From: CAYQMF01 sp964418595
GTDB taxonomy: Bacteria > Planctomycetota > UBA1135 > UBA2386
NCBI GenBank assembly: GCA_964418595.1
Contig: CAYQMF010000174.1
Location: 1-9,489 of the forward strand
Direction: 5' to 3'
Length of the DNA: 9,489 nucleotides
Part shown: in pieces, positions 1 to 5,913 of the stretch
Position numbering within the stretch: position 1 is the first letter of the stretch
Layout of the letters: each line of letters opens with the position of its first letter
Program-made: the position numbers and the translations under genes
The notes under the pieces: model-generated
Databases searched by the model: none
Seen by the model: only the letters and a program-made list of their open reading frames with translations
What the model was told of the DNA's origin: nothing

Positions 1-329
1 AGTTCCCCCGCGGCCTCGCCCAGCGCTTCGACGAAGCGATGACCCTCGCTGGCGGCTTGACCGACGCCTTCGAACGCGCCTACTACACGGCCTTGATCTG
101 CGAGCGCCGCGCCAAGCTCCACCTCCGCCAGGGCACGCCGGGCTGCGGCGAGCTGGCTCGCGAGTGGCTGACCCAGGCGATGGCGCGCTACGAGCAGGCG
201 CTGGGATTGCGACCGACCGGCGGCGAGAAGTCGCTGCTGCGCTTCAACGCGTGCGTGCGGTTGATGGAGAAGTACCGGAAGGTGCTCGCGCAGCGCGAAC
301 CGCCGGACGCGCCGTTGCTGTCGGATTGA
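1..329 (+). CDS. TPR-like helical protein, C-terminal fragment (5' end outside window)
   Basis: The first complete codon is at 3 and the frame is open from there to the TGA at 327-329, so about 108 residues are visible and the true start is probably upstream. An ATG at 39 is possible, but the codons before it read as the same kind of protein. The visible part is all alpha-helical, with Ala/Leu/Arg-rich amphipathic repeats such as AREWLTQAMARYEQALGLRP, which looks like a degenerate tetratricopeptide helix pair. A Leu-Arg-Phe-Asn-Ala-Cys stretch follows, then a short disordered tail ending in LLSD. I recall similar endings in uncharacterised TPR-like proteins of planctomycetes and myxobacteria. 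TPR folds usually bind protein partners, but no partner can be inferred here. It converges on the leftward cluster that ends at 497. The function is unknown. Confidence 0.6.
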   Translation, partial: FPRGLAQRFDEAMTLAGGLTDAFERAYYTALICERRAKLHLRQGTPGCGELAREWLTQAMARYEQALGLRPTGGEKSLLRFNACVRLMEKYRKVLAQREPPDAPLLSD

Positions 330-496
330 GCGCAGCGCGAGCGACTTGGCCGCGCCTACATACGCATCGACAGCGGCGGCCGCCGCCCCTCCTCCCCTCG
401 CACCCCCCTCGCCCGTGCCGGATGAGGAACCAGCGGGACCTCCCGAGCACCCGAGCAGAGTTCCAGCGCGAGTCGCATCCGGGCTTGCCCCAGTGC
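330..496. other. Intergenic gap between convergent genes
   Basis: These 167 bases lie between the ends of two convergent genes. They hold a perfect 14-bp GC palindrome (373-386) and C-rich sequence after it, but no credible open frame, tRNA or promoter. A bidirectional terminator would be expected here. I see no hairpin followed by a T-tract on either strand, so termination may be Rho-dependent or use a GC hairpin without a U-tract. Confidence 0.5.
373..386. repeat. Perfect 14-bp GC palindrome in the convergent gap
   Basis: GCGGCGGCCGCCGC equals its own reverse complement and contains a NotI-type core. As RNA it could fold into a stem of about five G-C pairs with a four-base loop, on either strand. 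It lies 43 bases past the end of the TPR-like gene and 110 bases past the end of the leftward cluster. No T-run follows on either side, so a terminator role is only possible. Such palindromes also arise by chance in DNA this rich in GC. Confidence 0.35.
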
Positions 497-751
497 TCAC
501 TTCCCGCGCCATTGGTCTTCTGTAATGCCAAAGCGCCGCTCCGCCTCTCGCAAGGCTCCCTCCCGTGTCGGGTGCCAGCTGTCGAACTCCGAAGACTCCG
601 CCAACGAACGGTGGCCGAACAGAAACCAGCCCCCAGAAGCCCTGTCGGCCTCGATGACCAACCAGGAAATGGTCCCCGAACGACTCGGGCCAAGCACCTC
701 CGCGAACTGCCGCGCGTCGTTGTTCACTGGTCGTTCGCGTGAGGGACTCAT
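497..751 (-). CDS. Uncharacterised 84-residue protein, last gene of a three-gene cluster
   Basis: ATG at 751-749 and TGA at 499-497 give 84 residues. The start overlaps the stop of the DUF1801 gene in a 4-bp ATGA (748-751), so translation is probably coupled. I see no strong Shine-Dalgarno of its own. After a polar N-terminus the protein has a hydrophobic beta-like core (TISWLVIEAD, then GGWFLFGHRSL), an aromatic turn SEFDSWHPT, and an amphipathic helix REGALREAERRFGI ending in DQWRGK. This reads as a compact beta-beta-alpha domain. It has no signal peptide or membrane helix and only one phenylalanine-glycine pair, so it is probably cytoplasmic. The ending 'HPT-E-A...AE-RFGI' reminds me of small uncharacterised proteobacterial proteins, but I cannot name a family. 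The coupling and the ordinary residue composition argue for a real gene. The function is unknown. Confidence 0.68.
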   Translation of the reverse strand: MSPSRERPVNNDARQFAEVLGPSRSGTISWLVIEADRASGGWFLFGHRSLAESSEFDSWHPTREGALREAERRFGITEDQWRGK

Positions 752-1200
752 TCCCGCGGGCCCGTTCCCTTCCTGGATCTGGCCGCGCTGGTTCCGCGCG
801 CCGCCTTCTTCTTCCCCGCCGCCTTCTTGCGCGGCGCGGGCATCGTGTCGAACACGGCTGCCTGCCGCAGCAGCGCAGCAAACGCAGGCCGGTCGATGTC
901 CGACAACCTGCGCACCTTCACGTGCCGGACGTGCTGGCCCTGGCCCTGGAGCAGCCCGTTGGGATCCTTCAGCACCGACCCGCGGATGAAGCCGAACTGC
1001 ACGTGGTCGGGCGCGGCATAGACGAAGGCGGCCGGCACCTTGCCGTTGAGCCAGCACCCATTGCCCCACTTCACGGCTTCCACGAGCTCGGGACTCGTGC
1101 GCCTCACGAACGCGCGCAGCGCGCGGACGATGGCCTGGTTCGCAGGCGACTGGTCGGCGAGATAGAGATCGAAGTTGGCATAGGCCTTCATCTTCGGCAT
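748..1200 (-). CDS. DUF1801 (YdhG-like) protein with Lys/Arg-rich C-terminal tail
   Basis: This 150-residue protein has a DUF1801 domain over residues 5-115. Visible landmarks are VKWGNGCW (43-50), the NGK-P strand pair (52-56), HVQFGFIRGSVLKDPNGLL (66-84) and GQGQHVRHVKV (86-96). This matches the usual order of VKWG, the H-x-x-L/F-G-F-x-x-G strand, DP-x-GLL and G-x-G-x-x-x-RH-x. DUF1801 is a small alpha/beta fold of unknown biochemistry, often in stress-linked neighbourhoods. The glycine-lysine commonly found at GxGK is Gln here (residue 88). Residues 119-150 form a Lys/Ala/Arg tail (RKKAAGKKKAARG) like histone H1 tails, suggesting nucleic-acid contact. The start at 1200 is fixed by a full AGGAGG eight bases upstream, although the frame stays open further back. 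It lies 14 bases after the two-helix membrane gene and overlaps the next gene by 4 bp. The family call is firm; the function is not. Confidence 0.88.
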   Translation of the reverse strand: MPKMKAYANFDLYLADQSPANQAIVRALRAFVRRTSPELVEAVKWGNGCWLNGKVPAAFVYAAPDHVQFGFIRGSVLKDPNGLLQGQGQHVRHVKVRRLSDIDRPAFAALLRQAAVFDTMPAPRKKAAGKKKAARGTSAARSRKGTGPRE

Positions 1201-1208
1201 GGCGATGT

Positions 1209-1214
1209 CCTCCT
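1209..1214 (-). promoter_or_regulatory. Shine-Dalgarno AGGAGG of the DUF1801 gene
   Basis: On the minus strand TAA-AGGAGG-8 nt-ATG is read. The perfect AGGAGG begins on the base right after the stop codon (1217-1215) of the upstream membrane gene, with ideal spacing. It is the strongest ribosome binding site in the window. It sets the start at 1200 and implies that the two genes share one transcript. Confidence 0.85.
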
Positions 1215-1433
1215 TTACGCCGCGCGGCGTCGGGAGCGCCAACGGGACACGACCGGCTGCGCGAAGAGGACCATGCCCGTACACCACAGCAGGGCGAGCG
1301 GGAAGAGCGGCACGCAGCTGACCCAGACCACAGGCTCCTTCTGCGCAAGCGCAATGGAGGCGGCCACCACGGCGAGCGTGAAGACCACGGACAGCCAACG
1401 GTGGACCTGGCGGATCGAGTGGCTCACGTTCAT
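1215..1433 (-). CDS. Small two-helix inner-membrane protein (72 residues)
   Basis: ATG at 1433-1431, with AGAGG eight bases upstream (1446-1442), and TAA at 1217-1215 give 72 residues. A longer start at 1502 is possible but has no comparable binding site and would add an unlikely N-terminus. The protein opens with a short amphipathic segment (SIRQVHRWLS), then a membrane helix at about 12-31, a tight loop QKEPV, and a second helix at about 37-58. It ends in an Arg-rich tail (SRWRSRRRAA). By the positive-inside rule both ends face the cytoplasm. The start SIRQ-HRWLS resembles small hypothetical membrane proteins, and the first helix of PepSY-type proteins, that I recall from proteobacteria; this is memory, not an alignment. 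It is the first gene of a leftward cluster with the DUF1801 gene 14 bases behind. No function can be given. Confidence 0.8.
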   Translation of the reverse strand: MNVSHSIRQVHRWLSVVFTLAVVAASIALAQKEPVVWVSCVPLFPLALLWCTGMVLFAQPVVSRWRSRRRAA

Positions 1434-1521
1434 CGGATCGACCTCTGCGGAACAAACAGGAAGGACAGCGCCGCCGCGGGATGCTACAGGCCCGGGCCGC
1501 AAACGCGCCGCCCGCGCCCGC

Positions 1522-2664
1522 TCACCCCGCCCGCCGCCGCGCGCGCACGATCCACCAGCCGACGAACAGCAGGATCGACGTCAGCACGCCTTCCCCCACC
1601 AACACGGCGAGCGCGAACGCCGCGGGCTGCGCGGCCAGTCCGCTGCCGTCGCTGAGGTGCTGCATGACGAACACGGCGACGAACAGCAGGAGCACCACCG
1701 TCGGGTCGATGCGCCGGCGCTTGCTCAGGCGCACGCCGGCCTCGAACAGCAGCCGCACGGTGCCGAGCAGCGCGAGCGCGACGACCACGACACGTCGCAG
1801 GCCACCATCCGGGAGCACGCCGTACAGCGACGCGGACGGTCCCGGCACCGGTCCTCGCTGCAGCACGACCACGAGCGTGAACGCGCCCGCCGCGGTGATG
1901 CCGAGCGTCAACAGCAGCCACGGCCACGCCCGCCCGGCCAGCGCCTGCACGCTGCGCGGCGACAACCGGTCGCGCCGCCAGCAGCGCACCCACTGCAGGG
2001 TCTGCACCATGCACACGAGCGTGATAGCACCGCCCGGCACCAACAGCACCACCGCGCCGCGGCTCGCGCTGGCGACGGTGAGCGCCACCGCCACGCCCAC
2101 GAGCACCCCCATGGACAACACGCTGAGCGTGCGCATGCCGGCGCGCGCACGCCGGCGCGATACGGTGAGCGCGAACATCGCCAGCAGCAACGCCGCGAGG
2201 GTACCGAACACCGCCACCAACGTCTCTGGTTGCAGGCTGCTGCCGTCGTCGGCGATGGCGGGCGTGCCCGCGAGCGCCAGGCAGGAAAGCACGGCCACCG
2301 AACCGCCGCGGCTCACCGACACGAGCAGGTACAGCACCGCCGAGCCGAGCAGCATGACGAACACCGCCGCGAGGCGCGCGCGCGCGGCGGTCGCCTCCGG
2401 GGCGTTGGCGAGCTGCGCGAGCGCATCGGCCGGCAGCGTCGCGCCGTAGAACACGCGCGCCGCCAGCGTGGCGGCCTTCTCCGGGTGCGCCTCCGCCTCG
2501 ATCGCGTCCGACACGCGCTGCAGCTCGACCGGCGACAATGGCCGATCGAGGCGCGCCCCCGCCATCAGCGCCGGCAGCAACACCGCCAGCACCGCCAGCA
2601 TCAGGTTGAGGAAGCGCGGCGCCCCGGGTCGAGGTACCCGCGCGGTCGCCGTCCCGTCGCTCAC
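1522..2664 (-). CDS. Polytopic inner-membrane protein of unknown function, coupled to ridA
   Basis: This is a 380-residue protein with GTG start (2664-2662) overlapping the ridA stop as GTGA (2661-2664), which points to translational coupling. An ATG at 2601 would cut into the first membrane helix and has no binding site. I count about nine or ten membrane segments, near residues 18-36, 96-117, 121-138, 148-168, 180-199, 202-222, 246-268, 290-310, 321-336 and 346-373. Arg clusters (RRRARAG, KRRR, the final RARRRAG) mark cytoplasmic loops. A soluble loop of about 55 residues follows helix 1 (LSPVELQRVSDAIEAEAHP). Helix 1 plus that loop, and the later segment around LQPETLVAVFGTLAALLLA, recall the layout of GT39/PMT-type membrane glycosyltransferases. 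However, the protein is short for that group and I see no convincing catalytic acidic pair after helix 1. An undefined membrane protein is the safe call. Confidence 0.78.
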   Translation of the reverse strand: MSDGTATARVPRPGAPRFLNLMLAVLAVLLPALMAGARLDRPLSPVELQRVSDAIEAEAHPEKAATLAARVFYGATLPADALAQLANAPEATAARARLAAVFVMLLGSAVLYLLVSVSRGGSVAVLSCLALAGTPAIADDGSSLQPETLVAVFGTLAALLLAMFALTVSRRRARAGMRTLSVLSMGVLVGVAVALTVASASRGAVVLLVPGGAITLVCMVQTLQWVRCWRRDRLSPRSVQALAGRAWPWLLLTLGITAAGAFTLVVVLQRGPVPGPSASLYGVLPDGGLRRVVVVALALLGTVRLLFEAGVRLSKRRRIDPTVVLLLFVAVFVMQHLSDGSGLAAQPAAFALAVLVGEGVLTSILLFVGWWIVRARRRAG

Positions 2665-3038
2665 AGCGCCGCGATGCAGTCGATCTCGACGCGCGCGCCC
2701 TTGGGCAGCTCCTTCACGGCCACGGTCGACCGTGCCGGCTTCGCGCCGGAGAAGTACTTCCCGTACGCCCCGTTCACCTCCGCGAAGTCGCTCATCGCGG
2801 TGAGGAAGATCGTGGTCTTCAGCACCCGGTCGAGGCCCGATCCCGCCGCGGTGAGCACGGCCGCCAGGTTCGTCATCGCACGCTCGGTCTCCTGCGCGAT
2901 CGTGCCCGACACGAGCTGGCCGGTCTTGGGATCGAGCGGGATCTGCCCGGAGCAGTACACGAGGCCGCCATGGGTGACGGCCTGGCTGTAGGGGCCGATG
3001 GCAGCGGGAGCGTTCTCGGTGTGGATCGATACGGGCAT
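2661..3038 (-). CDS. ridA: RidA family enamine/imine deaminase
   Basis: This 125-residue protein is full length for the YjgF/YER057c/UK114 family. RidA hydrolyses reactive 2-aminoacrylate and other enamine/imine products of PLP enzymes to keto acids plus ammonia, in the cytoplasm, as a homotrimer with active sites between subunits. Seen here: NAPAAIGPYSQAV near the N-terminus with Tyr17, SGQIPLDPKTG (30-40) with Ser30, the central KTTIFL strand, and PARSTVAV at 101-108. Arg103 is the equivalent of catalytic Arg105 of E. coli RidA, and Glu118 matches Glu120 in the final VEID strand. The full key set indicates an active Rid1-type enzyme. It starts 15 bases after coaD and its stop overlaps the start of the membrane protein gene, so all three are probably one operon. 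A close relative with another imine substrate cannot be excluded. Confidence 0.95.
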   Translation of the reverse strand: MPVSIHTENAPAAIGPYSQAVTHGGLVYCSGQIPLDPKTGQLVSGTIAQETERAMTNLAAVLTAAGSGLDRVLKTTIFLTAMSDFAEVNGAYGKYFSGAKPARSTVAVKELPKGARVEIDCIAAL

Positions 3039-3053
3039 GAGGTCACTTCGGAG

Positions 3054-3527
3054 TCACTTGGTGAGCCGCGCACGCAGGGCCTTCTCCACGGCCGGCGGCA
3101 GGAAGGTGCTGACGTCGCCGCCGTTGCGCAGGACGTCCTTGATGAGCGAAGACGACACGTAGGAGTACTGCAGGCTCGGCATCACGAACACCGTCTCGAC
3201 CTGTGGGGCGAGGTGGCGGTTGGTCATCGCCATCTGGTACTCGTACTCGAAGTCCGACATCGTGCGCAGGCCGCGCAGGATCACGTCGAAGCCGTGCTTC
3301 TTGCAGTAGTCGATGACGAGGCCGCCGAAGGCCACGACCTCGACGCCCGCCGGCAACACCGTGCGCAGCAGCCCGAGCCGTTCCTCCAGGCTGAACACCG
3401 GCTGCTTGCTGATGTTCTCGGCGGCCGCGACCGTGACGGAGTCGAACAGGCGCCGGGCGCGGTCGACGAGGTCGAGGTGGCCGAAGGTCACGGGGTCGAA
3501 GCTGCCGGGGTACAGGGCGCGCACCAT
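3054..3527 (-). CDS. coaD: Phosphopantetheine adenylyltransferase (CoaD)
   Basis: CoaD joins 4'-phosphopantetheine and ATP to give dephospho-CoA and pyrophosphate, the penultimate step of coenzyme A synthesis, in the cytoplasm, as a hexamer in known members. The 157 residues match the usual length of about 160. Visible motifs are YPGSFDPVTFGHLDL (6-20) with the nucleotidyltransferase TxGH (Thr14, His17), Lys41 after the ENISK turn, ILRGLRTMSDFEYEYQMA (83-100) with Arg85/Arg88, and the YVSSSLIKDV ATP-loop near 123-132. Lys130 replaces the Arg more often seen in that SSS-x-x-R motif, a conservative change. The ATG at 3527 is the family-typical start even though the frame is open far upstream. 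I see no Shine-Dalgarno before it. It is the first gene of the leftward coaD-ridA-membrane protein cluster and is divergent from comEC. Confidence 0.96.
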   Translation of the reverse strand: MVRALYPGSFDPVTFGHLDLVDRARRLFDSVTVAAAENISKQPVFSLEERLGLLRTVLPAGVEVVAFGGLVIDYCKKHGFDVILRGLRTMSDFEYEYQMAMTNRHLAPQVETVFVMPSLQYSYVSSSLIKDVLRNGGDVSTFLPPAVEKALRARLTK

Positions 3528-3543
3528 GCAGGGAGGATTCTTC

Positions 3544-3561
3544 GCGGCGGCGGCGGCGGCG
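3544..3561. repeat. (GCG)6 trinucleotide repeat upstream of coaD
   Basis: Six perfect GCG copies run from 3544 to 3561, ending 17 bases before the coaD start. On the coaD strand this is (CGC)6 in the likely 5' leader. Such short tandem tracts can change length by slippage and could alter leader structure. In a genome this GC-rich it may equally be neutral. Confidence 0.6.
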
Positions 3562-3617
3562 CAACCTTGCTCGCGATCTCGGGCAACGAACGTCACCGAA
3601 CGCGCCGTCCGTGACAC

Positions 3618-3623
3618 AGGGGA
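3618..3623 (+). promoter_or_regulatory. Ribosome binding site of comEC (AGGGGA)
   Basis: AGGGGA lies three bases before the GTG at 3627. The comEC frame is closed by an in-frame TGA at 3612-3614, so the GTG is the first possible start. The binding site and the upstream stop together decide the start. The spacing is a little short. Confidence 0.65.
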
Positions 3624-3626
3624 CCC

Positions 3627-5843
3627 GTGTGGACCAAGACCTGGCATGCGCCCCTGCGCGTGGGCGAACTCCATCTGGTCGGCGCGGCGCTCGCCGCGGT
3701 GGCCGGCGTCGCGTCGGTGCGCTGCCTGGGTGCGCCGGGCATCGCCCTCGCTGGCGTCGTGCTGCTGCTCGCCGTGCTGCTCCTCCGCTCCTGGTCGCGC
3801 CGTCTGCCCGGCGCGGCACTCCTGGCGCTGCCGTGCGCCCTGGCCGCCTTCGACCCCGAACCCCTGCGCGTGCCGCCGCCACGCGATGGCCCGGTAGTCG
3901 TGCGCGGCACGGTGGCCGATCGCCCCGTGATCGACCTCGCGCGCGGCGAGGTGCGCTGCCGCGTGCAACGCGGCACGGCGCGCGTGCTGTGCGTGTTCGC
4001 CGACGACACTCGCGTCCGGCCCGGCGACGCGGTGGTCGCGGTCGGATCCCTGCAGGCGCCCGCCGACCCCGACCGCGACGCCGTCGTACGCGTGCCGCCG
4101 GGGGGCCTGCGGGCGTGCGTGCCCTCGACCTCCCTCTTCGCCCTCGCCGATGCGCTGCGCCTCCGCCTCCTCGACGCCCTGCGCGCGCGCGTGCACGGCC
4201 GCGAAGGCCAGCTGCTGGCGCTCCTCGTGCTCGGGCGCTCCGGCGACGTCGACCAGGCCCTCGCCGACGCGCACCGCGCCACCGGCCTCAGCCACCTGCT
4301 GGCGGTGAGCGGCGCGCACATCAGCCTGCTCGCCGCGATGCTCGGCCTCGCCGTGGGCGCTCAGCGTCGTCGAAGGTCCGTGCGCATCGCCATCGCGACG
4401 GTCCTTTGCGTGTACGGCGTGATCACCGGCCTCGACCCACCCGTGTTCCGGGCCCTGGTCGCGTTCGCGCTGCTCGGGCTGGGCCTGCGGCACGGCCGCC
4501 ACGTGCCGATCGTCGCCTGCCTCGCCGTGCCCGCCCTGCTGTCCTCGCTGTGGTCGCCGGCCGAGCTGGGCAGCGCGTCGTTCCTGCTCAGCTACGCGGC
4601 GGTGTTCGGGCTCAGCCTCGCCGGGCCCGGCGACGACGCCGGCTCGCGGTGGCGGTGGCTGTGGTACGGCGTGCGCGCGTCGACATGGGCGTCGATCACG
4701 ACCATGCCGCTGACGCTGGGCCTGTTCGGCCAGCTCGCCCCGTGGACCATCCTCGCCACGCCGCTCCTCGGCCCGCTGGTCGCGGTCCTGCTCGGAGTCG
4801 GCCTCCTCGTCGCATCGCTCGGCGCGCTCGACGCCGCCGCGGCCGACCTGCTGGTGGCGCCGCTGACTGCGCTCATCCGCGTCTACATCTGGAGCGTCGA
4901 ACACCTCGCCGAGCTGCCCGGCGCGCCGATCCTCGCGCCGGCGCGGGCCCCGGTGGGCGCGCTCGTCGTCGCCGGTCTGCTCGGCGCAGCGCTGCTCGCG
5001 TGGTCGCGCACGCGGCGCGCGGTGGCGGCCGCGTGTGCGCTGCTGGCGCTTCCGCACTTCCTGCCCTTCCCCTCGGCGAACCCCGTGGGTGTCCAGCCCC
5101 TCGAGGTCGGCCACGGGCAGGCGTGCGTGCTGCGCCTGCCCGGTGGCCAGGTCGTGGTGGTCGACTGCGGCAGTCAGGCCGACGGCCGCCGCGCGACCCG
5201 CGCCGTCGAGAACGCGCTCCGCCCCGCGCGCGGCATCGACCTGCTGGTCCTCACGCACGGCGACGCCGATCACGTCGGCGGCGTGCCCTCGCTCCTGCGC
5301 CGCACGCGCGTCGCCGCCGTGGCGATGCCACAGGAGCTCGCCGCCGGCGAGCTCGCCGCCGCCGTGCGCCGCGTGGGAGCGGAGATCCTCACGCTCGCCG
5401 CCGACGCGCGCCTCGAGCCCCTCCCCGGCCTCTACCTCGCGCGTCCGAGCCTGCCCGCGCGCCCGACCAGCAACGACGCGGGCCTGTGGGTGCACGCCGA
5501 CCTCGGCACCTTCACGGCCCTGCTGCCCGGCGACGCCGAGGAAGACGGTGTGCGCGCTTGGCTCGGCAGTCCCCACCGCAAGCGCGCCGACGTGTTGCTC
5601 CTGCCACACCACGGCCGCAAGAACACCGAGATCGCCGCCCTCCTCGCCGCGTGCCAGCCGCGCCTCGCCCTCGTCTCCGGCGGCGAGCCGGCGCGGGCGA
5701 CGCCGCAGACGGAGGCCGCGCGCCGCGCGGGTGTTCGCGTGTTCGAGACCGCGCAGGTCGGCGAGATCTGCGTCGACGCGACGCGCCCGCCACGCGTGCG
5801 GATCGGACGGGCAGAGCCGCTGCTGGGCGATCCCGCGCGGTGA
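3627..5843 (+). CDS. comEC: ComEC/Rec2 family DNA-uptake channel protein
   Basis: ComEC is the inner-membrane channel that carries single-stranded transforming DNA into the cytoplasm. This 738-residue protein is normal length and has all three modules. First come N-terminal membrane helices (about 14-76) flanking a DUF4131/OB-like domain (85-165). The Competence domain with many helices follows (190-460), including the signature SHLLAVSGAHISLLAAML (222-239). Last is a metallo-beta-lactamase-like domain (485-735). The latter keeps VVDCG (Asp513), LTHGDADHVGG (His544, Asp546, Asp548, His549), the SNDAGL strand, LLPGD (Asp636) and PHHGRKNT (His661, His662), so metal binding looks intact. The usual HHGS-x-x-S is GRKNT here. 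The start is GTG, fixed by an in-frame stop 15 bases upstream and an AGGGGA site. It stands alone on its strand and no comEA or pilus gene is nearby. A role in transformation is inferred from the family. Confidence 0.95.
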   Translation: MWTKTWHAPLRVGELHLVGAALAAVAGVASVRCLGAPGIALAGVVLLLAVLLLRSWSRRLPGAALLALPCALAAFDPEPLRVPPPRDGPVVVRGTVADRPVIDLARGEVRCRVQRGTARVLCVFADDTRVRPGDAVVAVGSLQAPADPDRDAVVRVPPGGLRACVPSTSLFALADALRLRLLDALRARVHGREGQLLALLVLGRSGDVDQALADAHRATGLSHLLAVSGAHISLLAAMLGLAVGAQRRRRSVRIAIATVLCVYGVITGLDPPVFRALVAFALLGLGLRHGRHVPIVACLAVPALLSSLWSPAELGSASFLLSYAAVFGLSLAGPGDDAGSRWRWLWYGVRASTWASITTMPLTLGLFGQLAPWTILATPLLGPLVAVLLGVGLLVASLGALDAAAADLLVAPLTALIRVYIWSVEHLAELPGAPILAPARAPVGALVVAGLLGAALLAWSRTRRAVAAACALLALPHFLPFPSANPVGVQPLEVGHGQACVLRLPGGQVVVVDCGSQADGRRATRAVENALRPARGIDLLVLTHGDADHVGGVPSLLRRTRVAAVAMPQELAAGELAAAVRRVGAEILTLAADARLEPLPGLYLARPSLPARPTSNDAGLWVHADLGTFTALLPGDAEEDGVRAWLGSPHRKRADVLLLPHHGRKNTEIAALLAACQPRLALVSGGEPARATPQTEAARRAGVRVFETAQVGEICVDATRPPRVRIGRAEPLLGDPAR

Positions 5844-5861
5844 GAGGAGTCTTCCCGCGCG
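5834..5861 (+). terminator. GC hairpin at the comEC stop codon, possible terminator
   Basis: CGCGCGG (5834-5840) can pair with CCGCGCG (5855-5861) in a perfect 7-bp stem. The loop may add a short inner AGA/TCT stem (5843-5845 with 5850-5852). It spans the TGA of comEC. No T-run follows, so it is not a classical intrinsic terminator. It may act as a U-less terminator or protect the 3' end. Confidence 0.3.
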
Positions 5862-5886
5862 AGCTTCCACTGGCACGCGCACGCCA

Positions 5887-5904
5887 TGCACGCTGTGCAC
5901 GCTG
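5887..5904. repeat. Perfect 9-bp tandem repeat upstream of the kinase promoter
   Basis: TGCACGCTG occurs twice back to back (5887-5895 and 5896-5904). It is preceded by two more GCACGC-like units at 5872-5883. The repeat ends nine bases before the proposed -35 hexamer at 5914, where an activator or repressor would bind. Nine-bp spacing is close to one helix turn, as for a tandem operator. The repeat itself is seen directly; the regulatory role is inferred. Confidence 0.55.
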
Positions 5905-5913
5905 GCGCGGGGA

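Larger units (their letters stand above)
3528..3626. promoter_or_regulatory. Divergent coaD/comEC intergenic region
   Basis: These 99 bases must hold promoters for both the leftward coaD operon and rightward comEC. I cannot pick convincing -35/-10 pairs on either strand. Visible elements are six GCG triplets at 3544-3561, which fall in the leader of coaD; a direct repeat CGAACG-4 nt-CGAACG at 3587-3602; and an overlapping short inverted repeat GTCAC (3592-3596) with GTGAC (3611-3615). The last two could form an operator for either gene. Confidence 0.45.

Noticed and set aside
330..496. tRNA or small RNA gene in the left gap
   Set aside because: No T-loop motif with a matching acceptor stem and no promoter-terminator pair could be found.
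1434..1521. Promoter or terminator in the 88-bp gap upstream of the two-helix membrane gene
   Set aside because: A 10-bp palindrome GGCCCGGGCC (1489-1498) and a TAGCAT-like element are visible, but no -35 at proper spacing and no T-run accompany them. Read-through from the coaD cluster is equally possible.
739..2991. Long + strand open frame (750 codons) across the leftward genes
   Set aside because: It is rich in His, Arg, Gln and Ala, is antisense to the DUF1801, membrane and ridA genes, and has no domain.
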